Below, in pieces: positions 47,675-56,973 of a DNA stretch of 64,000 nucleotides. The stretch is from NCBI GenBank assembly GCA_011390935.1, contig JAABRL010000001.1, positions 124,001 through 188,000 on the forward strand. The letters are read 5' to 3'. Source of the stretch: Gemmatimonas sp. (GTDB lineage Bacteria > Gemmatimonadota > Gemmatimonadetes > Gemmatimonadales > Gemmatimonadaceae). The first letter of the stretch is position 1; every line of letters begins with the position of its first letter. The position numbers and the translations under genes are program-made. The notes beneath the pieces were generated by a model. The model had not been told where the DNA came from. It was given only the letters and a program-made list of their open reading frames with translations, and ran no database searches.

Positions 47675-47998
47675 TCAGCGCTCCTCGAGCAGCCGCGCCG
47701 CGCTGCCCGAGAGCGCCCCCGCGAACAGCACGGCCACGAGCAGCAGCACCGGCGTCGGCAACGGAATCGCGGCTCCCGCCGAGGCGGCCAGCCGGCCGAA
47801 CGCCGGGTGCACCACCTGATACGCCAGCAAGCCAGCCCACGCGAGCATGGCGCCCAGCGTCGCTTCGCGCACGACCCCTGCCGAGCCGCGCCGGAGCACC
47901 GCGAAGCCCGCGCCGCACAGCGGCACGCTCCACCACCCGATGACCCACGTGGCGGCGGCGACCACGCACGCCAGCGCGACGATACGCACGATGCTCAT
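47675..47998 (-). CDS. Small hypothetical membrane protein downstream of the acylase
   Basis: 107 residues, mostly hydrophobic, with about three to four membrane segments (IVALACVVAAATWVIGWW; LGAMLAWAGLLAYQVVHPAF; TPVLLLVAVLFAGALSGSA) and a short charged end RLLEER. No family recognised. Its ATG (47998) overlaps the acylase stop as ATGA, so translation is very probably coupled; that is the main argument for it being real. It converges with the glycerophosphodiesterase gene, leaving a gap of under 40 bases. Confidence 0.6.
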   Translation of the reverse strand: MSIVRIVALACVVAAATWVIGWWSVPLCGAGFAVLRRGSAGVVREATLGAMLAWAGLLAYQVVHPAFGRLAASAGAAIPLPTPVLLLVAVLFAGALSGSAARLLEER

Positions 47999-50487
47999 CG
48001 CGCCTCCGGTGTGAGCGTAAGCTGGGCGCGTCGCTGGGCAAACGGCAGTTCCGCCTGCGTGCGCGGCGTGCGCACCGTGTCGAGCAGTCCCTCTCGCCAA
48101 CTGCGCAAGCGGTCGTCGTAGCGCACGCTCGCCGGGTGGCCGGACTGTCCGCCGGGATAGGTCGCCAGGGTGCGGACCTCGTCGCCCAACTCCACCACCA
48201 TGCGCCAACTCGCGCCGTGCGTACCGGCACCGGTGGACGGATTGAGCGTGCCGTTGCCTCCCTGCATGGCAACCCCGCTGCGTCCGAGCGAGGGAATGCG
48301 CAAGAGGTGATTGATGGTGGCCGTGCGGTGGGACGACCACACCCACGCGCCGCTGTCGGGCTCGCCGATGCGCGCGACCAGATCATCGTACGCGGCGGCC
48401 AGCGCGTCGGCGAGAATGTCGTCGCGCGTCTCGATTGTATTTGTGCCGACTTCGTCCCACCACGGGCTCGTGGGACTGTCGAGCAACATCGCGGTCATCA
48501 TGTCGGTGGGAATGGGGCCAGACGGCGACCCGGGCTCCGGTGCGTCGCGCAGCTCATCCCACAGGCGACGGGAGAGCTCCGACATCGCCGCCTCGAAGAG
48601 CAGCGCGCGTTGATTGTCTCGTGTGTAGCGACGATCCCAATCGGCGAGCAGCTGACCACCGCGCACCAGCGACGGCTTCGGCGGGCCGGTGCGCGCGGCC
48701 TGCACGAACGCGGGCACGAACGCATCGGCACGGGCGCTGCGCGGTTCGGTCTGCCACTCGCGCAGGTCGTTCACGGTGGCGAGGTCGGTGCTGCGCATGA
48801 GTTCGTTGATGCGAATCGCCCGCCAGGGTCGCTCCCAATCGGTCCCCATGTAGCGCGGCTCGACGCGCGGGTCCATCGGCTGCTGATTCGCCGACGCCAG
48901 ATACCCCTGCGCGGGGGAAAACGATTGTGGGTACTCCGACACGGCCCAATCGCCCAGCCAGTCGCTGCGACGTGTCGACCCATCGCGCAGCACGTCGCCG
49001 CGCCCGCTGTCGGGACGAATGGGGTAGCGACCGGTGGACCGAATGGCGATCACGCCCTGGCGATCGGCGGCGAGCATGTTCTGCGCCGGCGCGAGGAAGT
49101 GTGCGGCCAGGCCATCGAGCAGCTGCTTCGCGGATGTCGCGCGCGCCGCTCGGTCGAAGACTTCGATTTCTCGACCGTCTCCTTCGAGCACGGTCCACCG
49201 ATGCGAGATCCAGCGGTCGTTGATGCGGCGCAGCGGACCGCGATGCGTGAACCGCAACGTGTCTTCGACCAGCAGATCGCCGTTGCCATCGAGATAGCGT
49301 TCCACTCGGCGTTCAAGCCGCTGCCACTCGCCATCGAGCCGATACTGCGTGGGGCTGATCGGATCGTCCACCTCTTCGAGGTAGAAGTCCATGACATCGG
49401 CGCCCACGTTCGTGAAAGTCCACGCGACATCGCGTGTGAAGCCGATCACGATGCCGGGCAGACCGGGAATGGTCACCCCGGAGACATCGAGCGAATCGGG
49501 CACCACGAGGTGCGCTTCGTACCAGATGGACGGCAGCGTGAGTTCGAGGTGCGGATCACCAGCGAGCAGCGCATGTCCGGTGGCGGATTTCGATGGCGCA
49601 ACCGCCCAGTTGTTGCTGCCCACGGCGTCCGGACCGCGTTCAGGAAGCCCGAGGGCGACTTGCACGTTGGCGTCACCGAGCGCATTGAGGAGGGCGAGCG
49701 CCGTGGAGTCCGGCGCGCCGGGTGCCGGCAGCGTGATCGGATCTCGGCGTGGCGCCTTCTGGCCGTTCGGCTGAATCGGCTCGACGATGGGGGAGTGCGG
49801 TGTGAACAGCGCGAGCGCTGCAGCCGACCCGATACGGGCCGCGGCGCGCAGATGACGCAACTCGTCTTCCGACGAGGAGAGCGTGTAGCCCATGCGATTC
49901 ATCATGTGCATCACGTCCACCGGACCGATCAGGCGCGGTTCACGGCCGAGCAGTTTGTACTCCACCGGCATGTCGCGCGCGGCGAGCCCGCGTGTCCATG
50001 CATTCACCCCGTCGGTGTAGGCCGCGGCCATGCGCCACGTGTGTGTGGTGGTATCGGCGCCGAGTACGCGCTGTTCAGCCGCGCGCGGCATGCCCAGCGC
50101 GCGGGTGCTCTGGTCGAGCGGCAGCGCGCGCTCGCCAACGAGCTCGGTAAGCGTGCCCCCGCCAGCGCGCGTCTGCAGGTCGATCTGAAAGAGCCGATCG
50201 CGAGCCACGACGTATCCGAGCGCGCGATACGCGTCGAGCGTGTTGGTGGCGAAGATGTGCGGAACGCCGCGGTCATCGTAGGTGATGGAGACCTCGCCCT
50301 GCAGCCCCGGAATCGTGCCGGCCGCGATCGGGGGCAGCTCGGCGGTGCGCACGGAGGCCCAGAGGCCATTGGCAGGATCGAGCAGGGGACCGAGGGCCGG
50401 CAGCGGCCCGATCGGACGTGCACCGACGTAGCCAGCGACACCGAGCAGGAGCAGGGCGCCGACCGACCCGAGCCGGGAACGGGGCAT
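47995..50487 (-). CDS. Penicillin acylase family (S45) hydrolase
   Basis: Ntn-hydrolase precursor of 830 residues. A hydrophobic N-terminus (VGALLLLGVAGYVGARPIGPLP) acts as signal or anchor for export. The alpha-chain region reads ITYDDRGVPHIFATNTLDAYRALGYVVARDRLFQ. The autoprocessing site is Gly-Ser291-Asn-Asn-Trp, where Ser291 would become the N-terminal nucleophile of the beta chain. The following GDPHLELTLPSIWYEAHL is a family hallmark. Natural substrates are unknown; relatives cleave acyl-homoserine lactones or cyclic lipopeptides as well as penicillins. ATG 50487 is preferred over an upstream TTG. Confidence 0.9.
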   Translation of the reverse strand: MPRSRLGSVGALLLLGVAGYVGARPIGPLPALGPLLDPANGLWASVRTAELPPIAAGTIPGLQGEVSITYDDRGVPHIFATNTLDAYRALGYVVARDRLFQIDLQTRAGGGTLTELVGERALPLDQSTRALGMPRAAEQRVLGADTTTHTWRMAAAYTDGVNAWTRGLAARDMPVEYKLLGREPRLIGPVDVMHMMNRMGYTLSSSEDELRHLRAAARIGSAAALALFTPHSPIVEPIQPNGQKAPRRDPITLPAPGAPDSTALALLNALGDANVQVALGLPERGPDAVGSNNWAVAPSKSATGHALLAGDPHLELTLPSIWYEAHLVVPDSLDVSGVTIPGLPGIVIGFTRDVAWTFTNVGADVMDFYLEEVDDPISPTQYRLDGEWQRLERRVERYLDGNGDLLVEDTLRFTHRGPLRRINDRWISHRWTVLEGDGREIEVFDRAARATSAKQLLDGLAAHFLAPAQNMLAADRQGVIAIRSTGRYPIRPDSGRGDVLRDGSTRRSDWLGDWAVSEYPQSFSPAQGYLASANQQPMDPRVEPRYMGTDWERPWRAIRINELMRSTDLATVNDLREWQTEPRSARADAFVPAFVQAARTGPPKPSLVRGGQLLADWDRRYTRDNQRALLFEAAMSELSRRLWDELRDAPEPGSPSGPIPTDMMTAMLLDSPTSPWWDEVGTNTIETRDDILADALAAAYDDLVARIGEPDSGAWVWSSHRTATINHLLRIPSLGRSGVAMQGGNGTLNPSTGAGTHGASWRMVVELGDEVRTLATYPGGQSGHPASVRYDDRLRSWREGLLDTVRTPRTQAELPFAQRRAQLTLTPEAR

Positions 50488-50633
50488 GGCGTGTTGGGCA
50501 GAGAGACAGAGAGCACGCGCACTCGGCGCGAAACGTTGCGTCAAACTGGAGGTGGGACGCGGTGACGGCAATACGATGATGGCGGCGTGCTTTTGGTGAT
50601 GGCGCTGTCAGAGGGTCGCGCTATGATCTGCCC

Positions 50634-51005
50634 ATGTCGAAAGCGCGGCAGGCGTTGGGGCTGCAGGGAGAGCGCATCGCGGCGCGCTGGTTGCGCCGCG
50701 CGGGGTGGTCGGTGCTGGCGCATCGCTTTCGCAGCGGGCACCGCGACGTGGATCTGGTCATGCAGCGCGGGAGCGTGATCGCGTTCGTGGAGGTGAAGAC
50801 GCGTCAGGGGGGCGGGTTCGGGTCGCCGCTCGAGGCGGTGCACTGGCGCAAGCGGCGCGAGATGAGTCGATCGGCCCATGTCTGGGTGGATCGGCACGGG
50901 GTGCCGGGGGCGACCTACCGGTTCGACGTGGTGGGTGTGCTCGTGGAGAGGGAGCGGGTTCGGGTCCGGCACGTGGAGGACGCGTTCTCGCTGGCGGATG
51001 GGTAG
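50634..51005 (+). CDS. yraN: YraN family (UPF0102) nuclease-fold protein
   Basis: 123 residues, normal. The restriction-endonuclease-like core is visible: LGLQGERIAARWLRRAGWSVL (Glu), RSGHRDVDLVMQRGSVIAFVEVKTR (Asp...Glu-Val-Lys). RSAHVWVDRH and YRFDVVGVL complete the pattern. Exact function is unsettled, but the family is linked to DNA processing. Reads divergently from the acylase across about 146 bases and leads towards recA. Confidence 0.9.
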   Translation: MSKARQALGLQGERIAARWLRRAGWSVLAHRFRSGHRDVDLVMQRGSVIAFVEVKTRQGGGFGSPLEAVHWRKRREMSRSAHVWVDRHGVPGATYRFDVVGVLVERERVRVRHVEDAFSLADG

Positions 51006-51068
51006 GGTGGTATTGTGGAAAAGTCCGGGGTTGTCCACGGCGGAGTTCTTTCGTAGTTTGTTCGGGTC

Positions 51069-51096
51069 TTGGCCGAGTTCGCACGCGGGGTAGATT
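51069..51096 (+). promoter_or_regulatory. Candidate recA promoter
   Basis: TTGGCC (51069-51074), a 16-base spacer, then TAGATT (51091-51096), about 50 bases before the recA ATG. No classical CTGT-N8-ACAG or GAAC-N4-GTTC LexA site overlaps it. The nearby GTTC pair at 51043-51064 is a direct repeat, not a palindrome. Confidence 0.45.
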
Positions 51097-51146
51097 CCGT
51101 TTCAGCCAGGGCGTCGCACCTCACCTTCACCAACACGGGTGGAAAC

Positions 51147-52199
<1,053 letters not shown>

Positions 52200-52241
52200 G
52201 CGAGGCATCGAGCGCGTCATGCGCGATGCCGGAAGGCGAGG

Positions 52242-52318
52242 GCCGAGGGGTCGCTCGCGGTGTGAAGTGGTGCCCGGATCACCACGGCTCATCGTGAGTA
52301 GCCCCTCGGCTCTTTTTC
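52242..52318 (+). terminator. Branched terminator-like structure between recA and recX
   Basis: GCCGAGGGG (52242-52250) pairs with CCCCTCGGC (52302-52310), which is followed by TCTTTTTCC. The 51-base interior holds its own hairpin (GTGGT...ACCAC, about 52267-52285). Directly after comes another perfect seven-base stem, CGCCCGG-AACT-CCGGGCG (52320-52337). The T-tract argues for partial termination after recA. Confidence 0.6.
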
Positions 52319-52347
52319 CGCCCGGAACTCCGGGCGAGTTGGCCAGT

Positions 52348-52983
52348 GTGAGCGAGCATCCTCGCAAGCCGGGGCGCTATCGCGTGCGCCTGGCCGACGA
52401 CCGTAAGTGGCTGGTGGACGCCGACACCATCGGCACGCTACCCGCGCTGCGCGCCGGCACAGCACTCGAGGGCCACGTAGTGGCGCAGCTCGAGGCATCC
52501 CATCGCTTTGTGGCCGTGCTCGATCGCGCGCTGGGGTCGCTCGCGCGGGCGCGTCGCACTCGTCGCGAACTTGCGAGACGGCTGCAGGCGCATGAGCCCG
52601 ATGCCGAGATCGTGGAGCAGGCACTCGCACGCCTCGAATCGCTCGGCCTCCTCGATGATGCCGCGGTCGCGCGCGCCGAGGCCGCATCGCGCTTTCAGCG
52701 AGGCGAGGGGACCGGTCGCGTACGGCAGTCGCTCATGCGCAAAGGAGTGGACCGGGCCGCGATCGATGCCGCCGTGCAAGCCGTCGCCGGTGAGGAAGAG
52801 ATCGATGAGGGCGCACTGTGCCGGTCGGCCGCCGAGAAGCGGCTGCGTGCGCTTCGCAGCTACGCGCCCGAGGTGCAACGTCGCCGGCTCACCGGCTTCC
52901 TGCTGCGCCGCGGGTTCAGCGGCAGCCATGTGTCGGATGCCGTGCGCGCCGTGTTGCGCGGGGCGCGCAGCAGCGAGGACTAG
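52348..52983 (+). CDS. recX: Regulatory protein RecX
   Basis: Inhibits or tunes RecA filaments. 211 residues from the GTG chosen here. The N-terminal HPRKPGRYRVRLADDRKWLVD corresponds to the family opening. Three-helix repeats follow: RTRRELARRLQAHEPDAEIVEQALARLESLGLLDDAAVARA, EGTGRVRQSLMRKGVDRAAIDAAV and LTGFLLRRGFSGSHVSDAVRAVL. Start is uncertain: the frame is open upstream, but earlier GTG/ATG codons lie inside the recA-recX terminator structure, so GTG 52348 or a TTG at 52339 seems most likely. Confidence 0.85.
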   Translation: MSEHPRKPGRYRVRLADDRKWLVDADTIGTLPALRAGTALEGHVVAQLEASHRFVAVLDRALGSLARARRTRRELARRLQAHEPDAEIVEQALARLESLGLLDDAAVARAEAASRFQRGEGTGRVRQSLMRKGVDRAAIDAAVQAVAGEEEIDEGALCRSAAEKRLRALRSYAPEVQRRRLTGFLLRRGFSGSHVSDAVRAVLRGARSSED

Positions 52984-53007
52984 CCCCACATTGCCACTCG
53001 GCGGGCA

Positions 53008-53022
53008 TATATTTGCACCCTA
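53008..53022 (+). promoter_or_regulatory. -10-like TATATT box just before alaS ATG
   Basis: TATATT at 53008-53013 ends eight bases before the alaS ATG (53022), with no Shine-Dalgarno between. This mirrors the uvrB arrangement and suggests a leaderless or near-leaderless mRNA. No good -35 box at 17 bases. Confidence 0.4.
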
Positions 53023-55796
53023 TGCAATCGTCCGAGATCCGCTCCCGCTTCCTCGCGTTCTTCGAACGCCACGGCCACGTGATTCGTCCGTCGGCCTCGC
53101 TCGTCCCCGGCGACGACCCCACGCTGCTGTTCACCAACGCCGGCATGGTGCCGTTCAAGAAGGTGTTCCTCGGTCTCGAGGACTCCGGCTTTGGCCGTCG
53201 AGCCACCACGTCGCAGAAGTGCGTGCGTGCCGGCGGCAAGCACAACGATCTCGAGCAGGTGGGGCACACCGCCCGGCATCACACCTTCTTCGAGATGCTC
53301 GGCAACTTCTCGTTTGGCGACTACTTCAAGCGCGATGCCATTCGGTTCGCGTGGGAGTTCGTGACGCAGGAGTTGGGGCTGCCGGCGGAGCATCTGCGCG
53401 TGACGGTGTTCTACGAGGACGATGAAGCGCGGCAGCTGTGGCGCGAGATCTCGGGCATGCCGGAGCATCGAATCTTCGGACTCGGTCACAAGGACAACTT
53501 CTGGCAGATGGCCGACACCGGTCCCTGCGGTCCCTGCTCCGAGATTTACGTGGACCTCGCAGCGCTGGCGAAGGATTGGGCCGTGCCGCAGGGCGCCGAG
53601 GGCGCGTGGACGGACAGCAGTGTCTTCGACTTCTCGCAGGACGACTTCGTGGAGGGCGCCGAAGCGGGACGCTTTCTCGAGATCTGGAACCTCGTCTTCA
53701 TGCAGTACGACCGGCAGCCGGATGGCACCCTGGTGCCGCTGCCGAAGCCGAGCGTGGATACCGGGGCGGGGCTGGAGCGCATTGCGGCGGTGAAGCAGGG
53801 CGTGACGAACAACTTTCACACCGATCTCTTCCGGCCGTACATCGAGAAGGTCGAGCAGATCGTGGGACTGCCGTATCCCTGGCGTCCCGGCGCAGGTGAC
53901 GGAACGGCGCGCACGGCTGATGGTCGCGTGGTCGACTCCGCGTCGTATCGCGTGATTGCGGACCATGCGCGCGCGGTGGCGTTCCTTCTGGCGGACGGCG
54001 TCTTCCCGAGCAACGAAGGGCGCGGCTACGTGTTGCGCCGCATTCTGCGCCGCGCGGTGCGTCACGCGTGGCTGCTGGGGCGCCGCGAGCCCACGCTGGT
54101 GCACGTGGTGGAAGCCGTGATCGATGCCATGCGCGACCTGTACCCCGAGCTGCAGCAGCGTCGCTCGCATCTGCTCGCCACCACGCGAGCCGAAGAGGAG
54201 CGATTCTTGGCCACGATCGACGGTGGCATGGCGCGTTTCGACGAGCTTGCGCCGCTTGGCTCTACGCAGGGATCGCTCGCGATGCGCGGGCAGATCGCGG
54301 GTGAGGACGTGTTCCGCCTCTACGACACCTACGGCTTCCCGGTAGACCTTACGGAGCTGATGGCGCGCGAACGCGGCTATCTCGTGGATATCGCGGGCTT
54401 CGAGGCCGCGTTGTCGGCGCAGCGCAAGCAGTCGCAGGATGATCGCAAGGCGCGCGGGCTCACGGTCGCGGCCGACGACTTCGCCAATCCCGCCGCGTGG
54501 GAGCGGGCCGGGGAGCAGGCACTCGATGGTGCATTCGTGGGCTATGCAACGACCGAGGTACTCACCGAGGTCACGGCGGTCCGCACCCTCGACGACGGCC
54601 GTGTGGCCGTGATGCTGCGCGAGTCGCCGTTCTATGCGGAGTCGGGTGGCCAGGTCAGCGACCACGGCGAGATCGTGGGCAACGGTTGGCGCGTGGACGT
54701 GACCGACGTGAAGAAGGCCGACGGACGCATCGCGGCCATCGGGACGGCCACGGGCACGATTGCCTTCGGCTCGGTCTCGGCCACTGTGCCATCCGGGCGA
54801 CGCAAGGACACCGAGCGCAACCACACGGCCACGCACCTGCTGCACGCCGTGTTGCGCGAGCAGCTCGGCGAGCATGTGCATCAGGCCGGCTCGCTGGTCG
54901 CGCCGGATCGACTGCGCTTCGACTTCACGCACCACGGCCCGATCGACGCCGCGCAGCTGGCTACGATCGAGCAGCTGGTGAACGAAGGGATCTGGCAGGG
55001 TGCTCCGGTCGAGATCACCGAACGCAGCTACGACGACGCTGTGGCGTCCGGCGCGATGGCGCTGTTCGGGGAGAAGTACGGCGATGTGGTGCGCGTGGTG
55101 AACATCGCCGGGCTCAGCATGGAGCTGTGCGGCGGCACGCACGTGCGGAACACGGCCGAGATCGGGCTCTTCCGGATCGTGAGCGAAGGTGGCGTGGCGG
55201 CCGGCGTGCGACGCATCGAGGCGGTGACGGGGCGGCGAGCCTTCGGTCTGCTCAGCGAACGCGACCGTGCGCTCGTACACGTGGGCCAGAAGCTCAAGGT
55301 GAACCTGGGCGGCGGCACGGCGGGGCTCGAGGCGCTCGAGCGCAAAGTCGATTCGGTGATCGAGGAGCGTCGCTCTCTCGAGAAGCGGCTCGATGAGGCC
55401 CAGCGTGGGGGCGGCGCCGGCGGCGGAATCGTGGGCACGCTGCTCGCCGGCAAGCAGAATGCCGGGGGGCTGGGTCTGGTGTTGTCTCGCGTGGACGCGC
55501 CCGACGCGAAGTCGCTGCAGGCCGTGGGCGACGCGATTCGCGAGGGGCTCGGTTCGGGCGTCGGCGTGCTCGGCGCCGATTTCGGCGATGGTAAGGCGGC
55601 GTTGCTGGTGGTCGTGACCGATGACCTGCGCGAGCGCGGCATTCGGGCCGATGCCCTCGTGCGCGACATCGCCGCGATCGTGGGCGGTCGTGGCGGCGGC
55701 AAGCCGCACATGGCACAGGCCGGCCTGCCGGATCCGGCGCGACTCGACGAGGCGCTCGGCGCTGCGGCCGGCATCGTGGCGGCTGCTGGCGCATGA
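53022..55796 (+). CDS. alaS: Alanine-tRNA ligase
   Basis: Charges tRNA-Ala. 924 residues, slightly above the usual 875. The catalytic N-terminus is MQSSEIRSRFLAFFERHGH, with SLVPGDDPTLLFTNAGMVPFK and RATTSQKCVRAGGKHNDLE. The editing domain zinc site is His601-x3-His605 (HTATH) and Cys703-x3-His707 (CGGTH). A C-terminal coiled coil and C-Ala domain finish with a Gly-rich GGRGGGKPHMAQAG. A run of Gly (RGGGAGGG) sits in the coiled-coil linker. The stop overlaps the next ATG. Confidence 0.97.
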   Translation: MQSSEIRSRFLAFFERHGHVIRPSASLVPGDDPTLLFTNAGMVPFKKVFLGLEDSGFGRRATTSQKCVRAGGKHNDLEQVGHTARHHTFFEMLGNFSFGDYFKRDAIRFAWEFVTQELGLPAEHLRVTVFYEDDEARQLWREISGMPEHRIFGLGHKDNFWQMADTGPCGPCSEIYVDLAALAKDWAVPQGAEGAWTDSSVFDFSQDDFVEGAEAGRFLEIWNLVFMQYDRQPDGTLVPLPKPSVDTGAGLERIAAVKQGVTNNFHTDLFRPYIEKVEQIVGLPYPWRPGAGDGTARTADGRVVDSASYRVIADHARAVAFLLADGVFPSNEGRGYVLRRILRRAVRHAWLLGRREPTLVHVVEAVIDAMRDLYPELQQRRSHLLATTRAEEERFLATIDGGMARFDELAPLGSTQGSLAMRGQIAGEDVFRLYDTYGFPVDLTELMARERGYLVDIAGFEAALSAQRKQSQDDRKARGLTVAADDFANPAAWERAGEQALDGAFVGYATTEVLTEVTAVRTLDDGRVAVMLRESPFYAESGGQVSDHGEIVGNGWRVDVTDVKKADGRIAAIGTATGTIAFGSVSATVPSGRRKDTERNHTATHLLHAVLREQLGEHVHQAGSLVAPDRLRFDFTHHGPIDAAQLATIEQLVNEGIWQGAPVEITERSYDDAVASGAMALFGEKYGDVVRVVNIAGLSMELCGGTHVRNTAEIGLFRIVSEGGVAAGVRRIEAVTGRRAFGLLSERDRALVHVGQKLKVNLGGGTAGLEALERKVDSVIEERRSLEKRLDEAQRGGGAGGGIVGTLLAGKQNAGGLGLVLSRVDAPDAKSLQAVGDAIREGLGSGVGVLGADFGDGKAALLVVVTDDLRERGIRADALVRDIAAIVGGRGGGKPHMAQAGLPDPARLDEALGAAAGIVAAAGA

Positions 55797-56125
55797 GCGT
55801 GAGCCCCGCGACCGTGTCGGCGTGGTTGGATCAGCTCACGCCTCCGCCGCCGCCGGCGCTGCATCACCGGCTGCGCGAGTTGCTGTCGGCGGACGCGCAT
55901 CGTCCCTATGCCGACGTGCCGGCCGTCTGTCTGGCGGCCGGTGAAGCACGTCTCGCCACCCTGCTTGCCGAGCGCGCGACCAATCGCGCCTCGGCGCTCG
56001 ACCTGCTCGCGGTTGATGCCCTCGTGACGTACGCGTTCGAGGCCGCGGCCGATGCGCCGGATACGATGGAGCGGCTGGCAGCTGACTCGATGATCCGAAT
56101 CGCGGAGATTCCGGAGGCGTCCTGA
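55793..56125 (+). CDS. Hypothetical protein between alaS and the PHP phosphatase
   Basis: 110 residues, soluble, Ala/Leu-rich and probably all helical (VSAWLDQL, LHHRLRELLSADA, AAGEARLATLLAERATNRASALDLLAVDALVTYAFEAAAD). A run of five prolines sits near residue 17. No family recognised. ATG overlaps the alaS stop (ATGA), and its TGA stop overlaps the putative CTG start of the next gene as CTGA. Tight coupling on both sides and normal codon use support a real gene. Confidence 0.65.
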   Translation: MSVSPATVSAWLDQLTPPPPPALHHRLRELLSADAHRPYADVPAVCLAAGEARLATLLAERATNRASALDLLAVDALVTYAFEAAADAPDTMERLAADSMIRIAEIPEAS

Positions 56126-56868
56126 TCGACCTGCACACGCACCTCCTCCCGGGGGTCGATGACGGTTCCCCCTCGCTCGAGGTGAGTGTGCCGATTCTGG
56201 AGCGCTTCCGGGACGACGGGGTGACGCTACTGGTGTGCACCCCGCACTTGCAGGCGTCGCAGGCTGTAGCCGCACCGATTGCGGCGCACCGCGCGATTCT
56301 GGAGACGCTGCGGGCCCACGTGCCCGCGCCGGCGCTGGCGCTGGGGTGGGAGATCATGCTTGACCAGCCCGGGGTGGATCTCACGCACCCCGACCTCACG
56401 CTCGGCGACTCCCGGGCGCTACTGGTGGAGTTCAGCATTGGCGGTATTCCCCGTGGCGCCCTGAGCGAGCTGAGACGCATTGCGCGTTCTGGTCGCACTC
56501 CGATTCTGGCGCACCCGGAGCGGTACTACGGCTGCACCGTGGAGCTGGTGCGCGAGTTCCGGAAGCTCGGCGTGGTGATTCAGACCGATGTGACGGTGCT
56601 GCTCGGGCGCGGCGCGCCGAGTGAGATCGCGCGCGATCTGCTGGCCGCCGGCCTGGTGGACATTCTCGCGTCGGACAACCATGGGGACCGGCGCTCGCTC
56701 GCCGCCGGTCGGGACTGGCTGCTGGAGCAGGGCGCCTCGGCGGACCAAGTGGCGCTGCTTACGAGCCGCAATGCGGAGCTCGTGCTGGCCGACGAGGACC
56801 CCGAGCCGGTACCACCGCTGTCCACTGGTGGGGCGCTGCAGCGCATCAAACGACTCTTCGGGCGGTAG
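56122..56868 (+). CDS. CpsB/YwqE-type PHP phosphatase, CTG start
   Basis: 248 residues. The PHP metal site opens at the very N-terminus as Leu-Ile-Asp-Leu-His-Thr-His followed by LLPGVDDGS. Later come LLVCTPHLQ, PILAHPERYYG and ILASDNHGD, all typical of CpsB/CapC/YwqE protein-tyrosine phosphatases that control capsule or exopolysaccharide assembly. No ATG, GTG or TTG lies in frame between a TGA at 56083 and GTG 56182, and the latter would delete the HxH metal ligands. CTG 56122 has GGAGG (56113-56117) four bases upstream and overlaps the previous stop, so it is the likely start. gmhA follows 105 bases later. Confidence 0.85.
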   Translation: MIDLHTHLLPGVDDGSPSLEVSVPILERFRDDGVTLLVCTPHLQASQAVAAPIAAHRAILETLRAHVPAPALALGWEIMLDQPGVDLTHPDLTLGDSRALLVEFSIGGIPRGALSELRRIARSGRTPILAHPERYYGCTVELVREFRKLGVVIQTDVTVLLGRGAPSEIARDLLAAGLVDILASDNHGDRRSLAAGRDWLLEQGASADQVALLTSRNAELVLADEDPEPVPPLSTGGALQRIKRLFGR

Positions 56869-56973
56869 GTCGGTAGCTCCGGCGGAGGACGCGGGCTGCC
56901 ATATTGCGGGGGTCGTGGTGGCGCGCACTGTGGCGCGCTGCCAGCGCATCTCCCCCCATCCGAAGCCCGCTGC

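Noticed and set aside
48136..50565. Plus-strand open frame of about 800 codons opposite the penicillin acylase
   Set aside because: Antisense shadow; the minus strand has the Gly-Ser-Asn-Asn-Trp catalytic site and full-length family similarity.
51035..51096. SOS/LexA box upstream of recA
   Set aside because: I looked for CTGT-N8-ACAG and GAAC-N4-GTTC palindromes. Only a direct GTTC repeat is present, so no LexA site can be claimed.
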